Shown: positions 11,758 through 22,141 of the stretch, piece after piece | How positions within the stretch are numbered: position 1 is the first letter of the stretch | Layout: each line of letters opens with the position of its first letter | DNA from: Apiotrichum sp. Y4204 | Taxonomy: Eukaryota; Basidiomycota; Tremellomycetes; Trichosporonales; Trichosporonaceae | Reading direction: 5' to 3' | Assembly: GCA_025531455.1 (NCBI GenBank) | Contig: JAMYHL010000017.1 | Location: 682,001 to 746,000, forward strand | Length of the DNA stretch: 64,000 nucleotides | Program-made: the position numbers and the translations under genes | Notes under the pieces: generated by a model | What the model was told of the DNA's origin: nothing | Databases searched by the model: none | What the model saw: only the letters and a program-made list of their open reading frames with translations

Positions 11758-13587
11758 ATGACGTCGAACAACGGCGACCGCGCGCCGACACACTACGACC
11801 CCGCCTCGGTATCCGAGCAGGCGGTGCCGCTGCCCTCCGCTGCGCCCGTCGCGCTCGCGCTGCGCGGCTGTGTCTTCCAGCCCCCACTCACGCGCCGCGG
11901 TACTGGCCCGGGACTGGTGATTGTCCAGGCGCCGCGTCTTTCGCTCAGGCCGCACGCGAAGAAGGGGCTGCGCACACCGCTCGATCCGGACCCTGTGCAG
12001 AAGTGGGCCGAGGAGGGCTTCGGCGTCGTCGGCATCCAGCTCGGCTCGGACACGGATATCCAGGCTGCTCTTGGCGTGGGGCTCGCCGCCCTCGAGGCGA
12101 GCCCCCTCGTCGAGGGCGATAACCGCTTTGGTCTGCTGGGTGAGTAAGAAGAAGGGTGATTCTCAGCTGCGGCTAGCGAATCATTATCCTTGCATTGGGT
12201 GCCGCCATGTCTGCTTCAGCTTGGCAATCAGTTACAACTGCTAACGACAGTATACGACCCCGCAGCCCTCGAGGCCGTCATCGCCGCCATGCCGACCACG
12301 CCGGCGTTTGTCTGCCTGATCAGCCACGGCAGTGCGCCGTCCTATCCTCCCGTGCCATCACTCGCGCACATTCCCGAGCGTATTCGTGGCGACGCCGAGT
12401 CGCTGTACTCTCACGACGACGACGTGAATGGCGGTTCGTCGATGCTCATGGGCGGCAACGCCGAGGTGCCCCAGGTCAAGCTGTACACATATGGCGCCGA
12501 CTCGGCCTACTTTGTCATTCCCTCGAGCGGACCCAATGCGTACTCGCCAACAGACGCCGCGCGCGCTCACACCCGCTCCCTCACGTTCCTCCGCCGCCAC
12601 CTCCACGGGCCGCACTTTGACCTCGAGGCGATCTGGGACGAACACTGCTACTACGAGTTTGTGGAGCGCAGCGTCGCCAAGACGATGGGAACCATGGTCG
12701 TGAGTCAGCGCCCGAGCGCCTGCGCCTGCGAGTGCAAACGCAGGCGCAGGCGCAAGCGCAAGCGCTTCGCCTTCGCGAGGGCGGGTTCGCGACAGCGTTA
12801 CCGAAGTACCCGCGAAGCTCCCCCGCGGCCCGCAGTGCTGACCCCAGGCCGAGCCGTATGTCAACCACGTTCCCACGATGACCGGTGGCGTTGGGCGCGA
12901 GGAGCTCTCCGCCTTCTATCGCGACCACTTTATCTTCAGGTATGTGGCTACCCGCGGAAGAGCCGCGCGTCCGCGGATCCGCGGCGTCTGATGCTCGTGT
13001 GACCGCCGTTTCATCGACAGTGGCGAGTGGCAACATGTCGCCGCCTCTGCTACCTCTGCTTCTCACAGCCTCGCTGACATCAGCAACCCCTCAGACGCAG
13101 AGCTCGTGACCGTCTCGCGCACCATAGGCGCAGACCGCGTCGTCGACGAATTTGTTTATCGCTGCACGCACGACAGGCCCATCGACTGGCTCCTCCCCGG
13201 CGTACCCGCGAGCGGAAACAAGCTCGAGATTCCCATGATGGCCGTGGTCAACGTCCGCGGTGACAGGCTGTACAACGAGCACATCTGGTGGTGAGTCCTC
13301 ATGAGTCCTGATGGGTCGTCCTCCCGCTCACATACAGGGACCAGGCAACGGCACTGCAACAGGCCGGATACCTCCCGGACGCGGTGCCCGTTCCCGGGGG
13401 CCGCCTTCGCCTCCCGGTAGACGGCTTTGCGTCCGCCGCGATGCTCCTTGACGAGACTAAGGGTACTGCGAACGCGATGCTCGGCCCAGAATGGGGCGTG
13501 CAGCAGGAAGGGGCGGCGCAGGTCGACGGACTCGCAGACCAGGTCGACGGACTCGCAGTACAGGCCGACGGGGCCGCCGAGCCATGA
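11758..13587 (+). CDS. Dienelactone hydrolase-like protein with SnoaL/NTF2-like C-terminal part
   Basis: Five exons: 11758-12139, 12251-12699, 12848-12939, 13084-13290 and 13338-13587. Every junction keeps the frame (for example LL+VYDPAALEA and FIF+SNPSDAE). The protein starts MTSNNGDRAPTHYDPASVSEQ. The middle carries HLHGPHFDLEAIWDEHCYYE, and the later exons carry AEPYVNHVPTMTGGVGREEL and DEFVYRC...IDWLLPGVPASG, as in fungal proteins annotated as carboxymethylenebutenolidase. Their C-terminal half looks like the SnoaL/NTF2 alpha+beta barrel. The GxCxG nucleophile elbow expected of an active dienelactone hydrolase was not seen, so catalysis in the N-terminal part is doubtful. Probably cytosolic. 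The C-terminal 30 residues contain repeated DGLADQVDGLA-type units. Confidence 0.78.
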
Positions 13588-13918
13588 GCCCAAGCGACGC
13601 TGAGCTGCGAGGGAGAGTCTGAGACTCTGAGGGCTGAGATCAAGCTGTAAAGTGGATACGGGGCCGCGGCGCGGCTACCGATCATGGAAGAATGGAAGAA
13701 TGTAACGTCGTCAGTAGGGTAGTAAAGTGCGGGTAACGGGGTTTTGTACGTCTCGGGATTCTGCATGCAGTCATTTCTCTTTGACATGGGGTGTCACTAT
13801 GGAGGTGGATGGTTTCCGATCTTGCGACGATGCGGCATGCCCGTTTGGGAGTAGCTGACATCCGCTGTCAAGAACACCTGCCGTCAGTCAACGCCAGGGC
13901 GAGGACGGATCGTTACCA

Positions 13919-13996
13919 CGTTATCACCTCCATCGCGCATCGTGTGATAACGGTTCCCAGCTGTGCTCTGCACACCTCTTGTCCGTATAAGAGGTG
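13919..13996. repeat. Two consecutive short inverted repeats
   Basis: Arms 13919-13927 and 13944-13952 (CGTTATCAC / GTGATAACG) form a perfect 9-bp inverted repeat. Arms 13973-13980 and 13989-13996 (CACCTCTT / AAGAGGTG) form a perfect 8-bp one. They lie about 120 bp before the tRNA-Gly gene. They could be hairpins, operator-like sites or remains of an insertion. Confidence 0.6.
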
Positions 13997-14114
13997 ATTT
14001 ACTGACGAAAGCAGCAGTGATATAACCAAAACTCAAGTCTACGGTCCAGATGGGGTCCGGACGCCGTCCATGGACGAGTCGGACCTGGCCAACCAGAGCT
14101 TTTGGATTCCAACA

Positions 14115-14185
14115 ACACTGTTGGTGAAACGGTATCATGCGTCGTTGCCATCGACGCGGCAGGGGTTCGACTCCCTTACAGTGTA
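14115..14185 (+). tRNA. tRNA-Gly (anticodon GCC)
   Basis: Folded by eye. A perfect 7-bp acceptor stem pairs 14115-14121 (ACACTGT) with 14178-14184 (ACAGTGT), followed by discriminator A. The D arm reads GTGAAACGGTATC. The anticodon stem CGTCG/CGACG holds loop TTGCCAT, giving anticodon GCC, which reads GGC/GGT glycine codons. The T arm is AGGGG-TTCGACT-CCCTT with one G-T wobble. There is no intron. Runs of T at about 14189 and 14196 provide a Pol III terminator. The T-arm B box (GGTTCGACTCC) matches the consensus. Confidence 0.95.
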
Positions 14186-14359
14186 AAATTTTTGCTTTTT
14201 GTAGACCTTTTAAGCGCGAGATCAGAAGCGTGCGCTGCCCGTGAGCAACACGGGATCGTACGTGATGCACTAGACAGTCATACATCTCTTTGTTCTATCA
14301 CGAAGCCCAATCACCGAGGCCCAGAGTCGTACAAATACAGCACCAATCTATCTCGCACA

Positions 14360-15911
14360 TTACACACTCGCCTCGTAGAGATACTCATCCAGGACGATTT
14401 TCAGCTCGCGCGCGACGCTCTTGACCGCATCATAGTCCACCTCGCAGCGGAACATGATGTTGTCGAGCCTATCAACGGGGCTCGCGCGGCGGAGGAGGCC
14501 CTGCGCCTCGAGTTCGGGGATGAGGGCCCAGAGCCGCGTCGAGAACGCGAGGTGGTCCACCGCGTCGTCCCACGCCTCTTCGGCAGCCACCTCGGCTTCG
14601 CGGCGATCCTGAGCCTGCGCAGCGGCCACCTCGGGCGACGCGAACGGGTCAATCTCGGGGAGTTTGTCGTCCTCCGGCTCGAGGTGTGGTGGTCGCGCCG
14701 CGTGTTCCGCGTACAAGCTCGCAAAGAGCGCCAGCAGCCGGTCAAGCGGGAACGGTCGTGGGCCGAGCAGGCGCTGTGGGACCTTTCCCACCCGTGTTCG
14801 ACCGTATCCCGGACGGCGGACCGCCCCGCCCCGCCGCCGCTTCCCGTCTGGCCCTGTCCCGCGCCCGAAGAGCCGGATATCGGTTTTCGCGGGGTTGTAG
14901 CTTGCGCAATAGGCTGCGACGAGGAGGAATTTCGCAGCTAAGGGGAGGTCGAGCGGCGGCGGGCGGGGAATCACGCGGGCCGAGGTGGGGCGCGGCTCAC
15001 CGTCGGGCGTGACGGGCATGAGGGCGCGGGTAAACTCGCTGTGACCCGCGGTGCGGGGGAGGACGCTCTCGGTCGCGGCGGCGAGTGCGAGGCTGAGCTG
15101 GTGCTTCAGGTCCGTGAGCAGCTTGACGGTGATGGCCAGCGGGGGCGGTTCGTCCCCTGGGGGATATTCCATCCTAAGGGCCGTCATCTCTGCGTGTGGC
15201 GGGAGAGTGGCGGTGTAGATTGGCCACAGGGCGGATGCGATGTACTCGATCTCGGCGGCGGACGGGGGTGCGAGGTGCGCGACGCTCGCGAGCAGGAGTT
15301 CCAGAAAACGCGGGTAGAGCGGGTGCGTGCTCCCTGGTGCGAGGAGGGCGAGCATTTCTGCCACGTCAGAGTTTGTGTTATCCTATATGTAGCTCACCAT
15401 CACGCCGCAATGCCTCGAGATAGATGTGTACGGGTTCCGGGGCGTCCGCCCTCGGCGGCCGCAGATCGTCCCACGGCATCTGGGAGCAGAGCACGACAGT
15501 AGCGGGGACGCCGACCTGGTGTGAGCCTACGCCACTACTAGAACTTACGAGCTCGGCGAGGCGGGTGAGCGCGGCGAACGATGGTCCGAGGACGGCGCGC
15601 AGCCGCTCCCCCTTGGTGACGATAATAACTGCTTGACCACTCCGGTTTCCCCAAAGAGAGCGGAGAGCGCGCGCAAATGCGTCCCAGGAAAGTATCTCGC
15701 CGCCATCATACTCTGTTCCCACCGCGCGCGCGAGACGCCCAACAATCCCAGCGTACACTAGCCGGGGGGTATGGTGCTCGACTGCGTCGAGCCGCGCGAC
15801 CGCACACCGCTCGGGGAGGGAGAAGGCGAGCGCGCTCGCGGCGCTGTGCGGGTGGTGCACGTGTACGAGGCCCGGGGCGGAGTGGGCGAGCAGCGTCGCG
15901 AGTGTGTCCAT
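14360..15911 (-). CDS. ORC5: Origin recognition complex subunit 5
   Basis: The ATG at 15911 opens MDTLATLLAHSAPGLVHVHH. The first exon contains SWDAFARALRSLWGNRSGQAVIIVTKGERLR, the degenerate AAA+ core, then VVLCSQMPWDDLRPP. A clear intron near 15364-15408 (GTGAGC...CTGACGTGGCAG) joins RRD to EMLALLAPGS. The second exon holds the ORC5 C-terminal domain: LAAKFLLVAAYCASYNPAKTDIRLFG is the diagnostic motif, and the protein ends with RRASPVDRLDNIMFRCEVDYD...LDEYLYEASV. ORC5 is part of the six-subunit complex that marks replication origins in the nucleus. A 33-nt stretch near 15516-15548 has intron-like ends but also reads through in frame. The gene is divergent from the SPT small-subunit gene, with only 206 bp between the starts. 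Confidence 0.93.
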
Positions 15912-16117
15912 GGTGTTGACGACAACAACAACAACAACAGCTGACAGAGGCTGAAATTCATGCCGGAAGACCGGAAGTGGAGGGGCGCGGGAGTAAATCT
16001 TGCTCTCCAGTTCGAGTGGCGCGATCTTTTGATGCTTTCGTCGACGTCGTCTCACTATCGACATTACTCCATATTCCATCCCTCTCTCCATACAAACAGA
16101 ATATATATATCCCCACA

Positions 16118-16755
16118 ATGGCCCGCGCCCGCCCCCCACCCCCGCCGCCCGTCGACGTCCGTCTCGGCGGCATCGCGCGCTACGACCTCATGCCCCCGCG
16201 CGGGCCGTACGGCCTGCGCCGGTGGTTCTGGAAGAAGGGGTGCGGAGAGACATGTGCAGGTTCAGGGCTGACGGCAGGGTGCAGATTGATGCGCATCTCT
16301 CGTTTGCAATGCTCGAGTGGTGGGAGGCGCTCATTGTCGGTGAGTATGGAGGTTGGAGTTGGAGTGAGCTTGGAGTGAGCCTGGAGCTCGGCGAGCTCGA
16401 CTGGGACTTGGGTGTCGGCTCACCATGTCGGCTCACCATGCCTGCCGGCCGGTGGCGCCTCGTCCGACTCGACCCTGGCCTCCACCCTTGCGTCCTGCGT
16501 CCTGCGGTCCTAACGGCAGCCATCCTCGTCCTCCCCATCACCGGTCTGTTCTGGTACTCGGCCTTTACGTATTTCCCCTCGCACTTTTCGTATCTCTCCC
16601 GCCGGTTCTCGTACTATGTCTTTGGCGACGAGAACAGCAGCGTGCTCGACGCGATTGTCGAGTGGCTCAATATCCTCTGGATGTCGGTCCGCGGCGCGCC
16701 TCAGGTCCCCGCCGCCGTCAGTGTCGCGAGCGTGGGGAGCGGGGTGGATCTCTAG
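16118..16755 (+). CDS. Small subunit of serine palmitoyltransferase-like protein
   Basis: Three exons, 16118-16239, 16278-16339 and 16520-16755, give about 139 residues; all junctions restore the frame. After a Pro-rich N-terminus and RGPYGLRRWFWKKG comes SFAMLEWWEALIV, then a hydrophobic segment ending FWYSAFTYFPSHFSYLSRRF. The M-L-E-x-W-E stretch followed by one membrane helix and Y-x-P-x-H is the pattern of the small SPT activating subunit family (ssSPT/Tsc3-like). That family binds the LCB1/LCB2 catalytic dimer in the ER and boosts the first step of sphingolipid synthesis. A TATA-like ATATATATAT lies at 16101-16110. Small and intron-split, it is easy to miss. The assignment is by motif only. 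Confidence 0.78.
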
Positions 16756-16986
16756 CAGGTGGATCTCTAGCAGCGTCACCATGCCTTTCTACCTCGATGC
16801 CACCCCGCCTGGCCCCATCCCGCCCTCTTATCTAGTTACGTGGCCGGCCGCGCCGCCCACAGGATACCCGTCCGTCGAACCACTATACATCCCCATACCA
16901 TATGGACTTATATTAGAACACTGCTGTCCGGACGCTGGTCGCGGACACTGAACTCGTAACCGGTTGCATTAGCTCGGACATGAGTG

Positions 16987-18264
16987 TCAGAGCTTTGCCT
17001 GCACCTCGTCCTCGCCCGCGCGCTTGAGGACCCACTCTGCCACAAGCTTAGCGAGGTTGGCCGGGGCGGGCGCGAGCTCGTTGTGAGGCTCGTGATACAG
17101 CCCCTCGAGGATCTTTGTCGTCTTGTCCTTTGCCACGACGCGGTCGCCGAACCGCACCGCCGCCTTGGGGCAGCAGATGGCATCCTCGCCGCCGTGGTAG
17201 AGAAGTAGTGGGAGGTCCTCTGGCCACGCGTCCCACGACGCGCGCGAGTCGAGAAAATCGCCGCCAGAGAGCATGTCCGCCGCCGTGCGCAGCGAGCCCA
17301 CCGGCTGGCACATTGGGTCCTTGCCCGTCTTCTCGACAATGTCCGGGTCGTGGGTGAGCATCTGTGGTCAGAACAACGGCATAATGTGCACACTCACCTT
17401 GATGTCGAGCGGGGTGTTGATCAAAAAGTTGCCGAGGCCAATGTTGGCCGCGAGAGTGCCGACCTTGGACTGGATGGGGTTGATGGGCACTGCGGAGCGA
17501 ATGAACGGCCCGCTGGCAATAACGCCGGCGAGGAGCTTGACCGTCTCGGGGGAGGGGGGAGGGGTCTTGCGCGACGCAAAGCCGAGCACCTCGCCGCCGC
17601 CCTGTGTGTAAGTATGGGAATGGAGTGTAGGAATCAGAAAACACGCCGAGGGCCAAGGGCCGAGGTATAGGATATATGCTGCAGGTCTATTTGCGGCATC
17701 CGTCCATCCGGATGACGCTCAAAGCTGAGTATCCGGAACCTCGAGCCGCCACCAGAGTCACCCCAGCGCCCATACTCACCATCGAGTGGCCGTACAAGAA
17801 CAGTTTCTTGCCCTTGCTCTTTGCGCGCTCGCTCTCCCTCTGCACAAACCACTCCATGTCAGGCATTGCTTTGGCCCACCCGCCATTCCGCCCGCGCATG
17901 CCCTTTTGGAGCGCGACAGTCTTGCCGTCCTGCTTCCACGCAGCGTACTGCGGCGCCTTGGCGTCCATCGGCTGCTGGGACGTCCGCCCGTGGCCGCGCT
18001 TGTCGAATGCGAATACGTGCAAAGCGTACGGTGGGGCAGCGAGGAGGCGGAAAAAGGCATCGTACCGCTGGATATGCTCTGCAAAGCCATGACAGAAGAG
18101 GAGGTACGCTTTCGGCTCGGTGTCGGTCGGGAACCACTGGGAATTAGTATAGAGCCGCCACCCGGGTTTTTGCGTACCCGCTTGGTGAAGAAGGGAATGC
18201 CCTCGGGCCCGAGGATGTACTCCTCGACGGCGGAGACTTTGTTCTGCTCCTTGATCGTGGACAT
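16987..18264 (-). CDS. Monoacylglycerol lipase, alpha/beta hydrolase
   Basis: The ATG at 18264 opens MSTIKEQNKVSAVEEYILGP. Splicing gives FFTKR+WFPTDTEPKAYLLFCHGFAEHIQRYD and AFDKRGHGRTSQ. The nucleophile elbow GHSMGGGEVLG is assembled across an intron of roughly 190 nt. Then comes VIASGPFIR and the last exon, with the acid in YHGGEDAICCP and the histidine in GLYHEPHNE. The serine, Asp and His positions fit the monoglyceride lipase group (yeast Yju3, animal MGLL), which splits monoacylglycerols to glycerol and fatty acid at lipid droplets or membranes. The stop is at 16987. Four exons at least; the small 5' intron contains CTAATTCCCAG. Confidence 0.9.
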
Positions 18265-19168
18265 GGTGGTGTGGATGGAGGGGTGAAGAGATAGGAGTGT
18301 TGGTGTTGTTGTTGTTGTGGTTTGTGGTTCGATCAAGAGTCCACCAGCAAAAGTGGGGTAGGATGGGAAATGGGGAATGCTGCCCCCGGGTAACAAGCCC
18401 ATTCTCGCAGCCCTCGATCCCTCTCGATGCCCTCGATCTCTTCACTCCCCGGCTATGGTATGCAGTACATGCCGTCAGCGGCCCTGCTGTTGCACCCTCG
18501 CGCTCGTCGAAACAGGGTGCCAGCGACTCAGCGATACATGCATGTACTGTATGTACAGTATGTCTGCGCACTGCTACGCAGTTTGACACGTATGCACGCA
18601 TGAGACATGAGAGACAGGAACCGGATCTAGCGTTTTAAGCTCGGTGCACAGCGCGCAGCGCGGGCGGCACGGCGCGTCCACCACCAGATCGCACCCCCCA
18701 GGCCCACGACAGCCTCCCCGCGCCAAGACCCCAAGCCGAGACCGAGGCCGAGGCCGAAGCCGAAGCCCGTAGCACGTGGCCCGTCCACCTTCTCCTCCTG
18801 GACATGATGATATGGTGCATGCAAGACTGCCGATGCGGTCCTATGTGTCTGTGAAACCCCGGTCCTCTGTGATCTACTGTACTGTAACTGTAACTGTATC
18901 TTTCTGGTGCTTCTGGTTCTGGTGCTTCTGGCCGTGATGCTGACCCCTCTTGACGCCCATTACACACGCCCCGTCCTGCCCCACCTGCCCCACCTGCCCC
19001 ACCTGCCCCACCTGTACTCGTTCCCCCCGTTTTTATGTTGTTTTTTTTTCGGTTACTTTTGATGCTGGGCTGTATCGTTGCTGTATCGTTGGTGATGTCT
19101 GCGCCGAGACACCAACTCGGTATGTAGTGTATCGTTCCTGTCGAGACCGACCAATGTCTCTCCCACTC
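18265..19168. other. Intergenic region with low-complexity repeats
   Basis: About 900 nt between the start of the lipase gene and the end of the R3H gene. It contains a perfect four-copy 9-mer array (18979-19014), a GAGGCC/GAAGCC hexamer tract near 18735-18770, and CTGTAACTGTA and TTCTGGTGC repeats near 18880-18935. Short open frames over the hexamer tract encode Gly/Leu or Ala/Ser runs and are not convincing genes. Confidence 0.5.
18979..19014. repeat. Four perfect tandem copies of a 9-mer (CCCCACCTG)
   Basis: Units at 18979-18987, 18988-18996, 18997-19005 and 19006-19014 are identical. It lies downstream of the R3H-domain gene end. Confidence 0.9.
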
Positions 19169-22141
19169 CTAATCCCGGCGCACGGCCTTGGCGTAGCTCG
19201 GCTGTCGTGCCGCCGTCTTGTCCTGCCGCACACCCATCGCCGCGAGACGGTCCTCAATCTCCTCCGTGTCCACAAGCGACGGGGGCGCCGGCGGCGTCGC
19301 AGCAGGGAGGGCCGGCGACTGAGACTCAGACTGTGACTGGGACTGCGACTGCGACTGAGACTGCGACTGGGATTGCGGCGGCGGGCGGAGGCGGGGTGCC
19401 GAGGGGTCGTACAGGCTCGGCGTCCGTGATGAGGGCATGCGGCGGGGAAAGTCCGGGTCGACGTCGAGTGCCGGCGCAGGCTGCTGCGGCGGCGGCGGCG
19501 GCGGCGGCTTGTTCGGGTTCGGGAGGATGGAAATCCCCGGCTGAGCGTGGTGCACGTCTGCGAGCATCTCCTGTGCAGACGAGTACATTTGCGAGCTGTG
19601 CTGGTTCTGCAGGTGCTGGAAGCCGCGCGCAGCCCCGTTCCATACCGTGCCGTTCGGAAGACGCATCTTGACTTTTTCGACCTGCATTGGCTCGGCGCTC
19701 GTCGCGGCACTGGGACGGTGCAGCGGGGGAAAGTCGGAGGAGCTCGGCTCAGAACCCAGCGACCCAAGCGGCATCGGCGACGGGTGGTACGGGACGTTGT
19801 TCGCTGCCCAGTCCGGGCGCTGCGGGAGCGGATGCTGCCCCGGCTGCGGCTGTGTGATGTGTATTGAGGAGCTGGCACGCCGTGACGAGCGCGAGGATGT
19901 GGTGGACGCCTGATGTCAGCGAAATCAAATCCGAAAGGGCAGCACATCTGGACTCACCGGGCTCTGGCGGCCGTTGCGCCTGGCGCTCTCGAATCCCATT
20001 CCCTTGACGGTCGCGAACGGCTGCTGTGGGGGTTTAACGGCCTTCTGGCGCGAGAAGCCGTATGCGGCGGGTCCACCGGGATACATTGCGCCGAGGCGGA
20101 CCGAGGACGCGGCGGAGCGGGTCGAGGTGGTGGACCCGCGTGAGTGCGGTCGCGAGTGGACGTCCTGATACGAGCGGGACGAGATGGAGCTTGCCGTCGA
20201 GCTGAGCGGGTCGATCCCGGGGCGCATCGGCGTCGGCTGCGCGAGCGCGGGGCCCTGGTACGCCGCATATGTTGTCGGCGCGTATGGCATGCCCTGCGGT
20301 ATGATTGGCATCATGTTCGGCTGCGGTGCCATGCCCATGTCTGGTGGATACCACCCCTGCGCGCCCATCTGCATCATCATCTGGCCGCCTTGCCCTGCCA
20401 TCTGCGCTGGCATTTGACCAGGTATCTGGCCGTTCACCATCTGCCCTGCCGGTCCCGCCGCCATCTGCCCGGCCATCTGTCCCGGCATCGACTGTTGCCA
20501 GGGAGGATATGGGGCGCCCATCGGCATCTGGCCGCCGTACGGTGCGCTGGGGTACGGCGCAACCATCTGGTACTGCCGCTGGTCTGGGTATCCGACACCC
20601 TGCACCATGTAGCCCTGGTACGCGGGCGCCATGGCGGCGAAGCCGTATGGTGCACCGCTGTTAAGTGGCGGTGGGGCCACGCCAGCACCGACACCAGGGC
20701 CGACACTAGCGCCGGGCGGTGGCGGTGCTGGTGTAGCCTGGCTCTCTGGTGCCGAATGCGGCGGGTGGTAGAGCGACGGATACACATACTCAAAGTCTGG
20801 GGGATAGCTCCTGCGGGGAACGGGGTCGAGTTCGTCGTCGTCGTCCCCGAATCGCGAGGATGCTTGCCGCGACCCGCGCCACTGGCTCTGGCCCGCCGAG
20901 GTCGACGATGCATTGTCGTCGTCGCGCTCCCGCAGCTCGTCGTCCCCAATGATCCGTTTCCGCGCGAGCGCATATGCGAGTGTGCGCTCCTCGAGCGTCT
21001 TCCCCCGCGGCCCTGACGACTCTGTACCGTCATCCCCGCCGGACACCGACGTCCCGCGGGACACGCCTTCGTCCTCCCCACCAGCGCTCGACGGCGCCGC
21101 AACCGCGCGCCGCATGATCCGGAACTGCTGCGTCTGTGGCGCAATCGCCTCGGGAACGAGAGTCGCAATCTTGAGCGTCATTCTGATGTCAGCTGGGTGT
21201 CTCCGGAGCAAGCGGCGGTACCCACGCTCTCTCGTCCAAGCTTCCCAGAACGCCTACAACCATACCCCCGTCAGCGCCGAGTACTGCGCGCAGCCCATAC
21301 CACTCGGCAAGCTTGTACGTGAGCATGCGGAGATACTTTGATGTTGCCGCGACGTCAATCTTCTTTGACGGCGCAATGTCCACTGTGGTGGGTACCGATA
21401 CCGGAACGCGAGCTGTGTACTCTCCACGCACGACACGCCCGATAAACGCCTCGTACTCCTTGCCCAGCATGAGGACGAACATGCGCTCCTTTCCGCTTAG
21501 CGCCTTCTTCAGCTCCTCCTCCGAATGCAGCAGACCAAAGCCGACCTCGGCCTTGGGCGCCCGGACGGGGCCAGGTGGTCCGACACTTCCGCTGTTGCTT
21601 GCGCCGCTTGTGCTCGGAAGACTCGAGGTGGACGAGGTGCCGCGTGCGCTGAGCGAGGTCAAGGCACCGCTGAAGCGCACGAGCGACTCGGCGACGGAGG
21701 GCGGTGATGTGGGGCTGTGTGTCAGTGGCGTCAGAAGAAAAAATGAAGGCAGAGCCTGGCAAGATCGGAGAAGAGGAACTTCGGTAACGAGTAGCGGCAG
21801 TGCAATTCCATGCAGCCGGTCTTCATCTGCCCACTCCGCCCGTCAGCTTGAACGCACCCATTCGAGACGGTGAGCGCGGGGCTCGGCGACCTGCTATCGT
21901 CCTCGTCCGAGGCGTGGTCGTTATCGTCGATCCCGTCCGTGTCCTCGACAAGTTGTGTACATGGTGGAGCTGGGACCGGAGCAGCGACGGAGCTAGTGGC
22001 AGTGGTACTTTCGTCTGCTCCGACTCCGAGTCCGGCTCCGGCGCCGACGCCGACGCCGGGGTCGAGTGTCATACCCGGGGTATATGGGGGGTTGCAGGCC
22101 GCGGGGTCGATAGGCGCGGGCGCGGGAGGGACGAGGGGCAT
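19169..22141 (-). CDS. R3H- and SUZ-domain RNA-binding protein
   Basis: Minus-strand multi-exon gene. The first ATG in the open frame is at 22141 (MPLVPPAPAPIDPAACN); the frame is open further upstream but only from a TTG. An intron (donor near 21866, acceptor near 21720) joins SNG to PTSPPSVAESLVRFSG. An R3H-like domain follows (ERMFVLMLGKEYEAFIGRVV ... KYLRMLTYKLAEWYGL), then a SUZ-like motif GKTLEERTLAYALARKRIIG. Long Met/Gln/Pro/Gly-rich low-complexity sequence comes next (GQMAGQMAAGPAGQM and similar), and then a C-terminal exon with a (QS)n tract and AKAVRRD at the end. R3H plus SUZ is found in cytoplasmic single-strand nucleic acid binders linked to mRNA fate. No close named homologue is claimed. 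Confidence 0.82.

Noticed and set aside
18627..18824. Minus-strand small frame with Gly-Leu repeats
   Set aside because: It begins at TTG with no ATG in frame, and its content comes from a GGCCTC hexamer tract.
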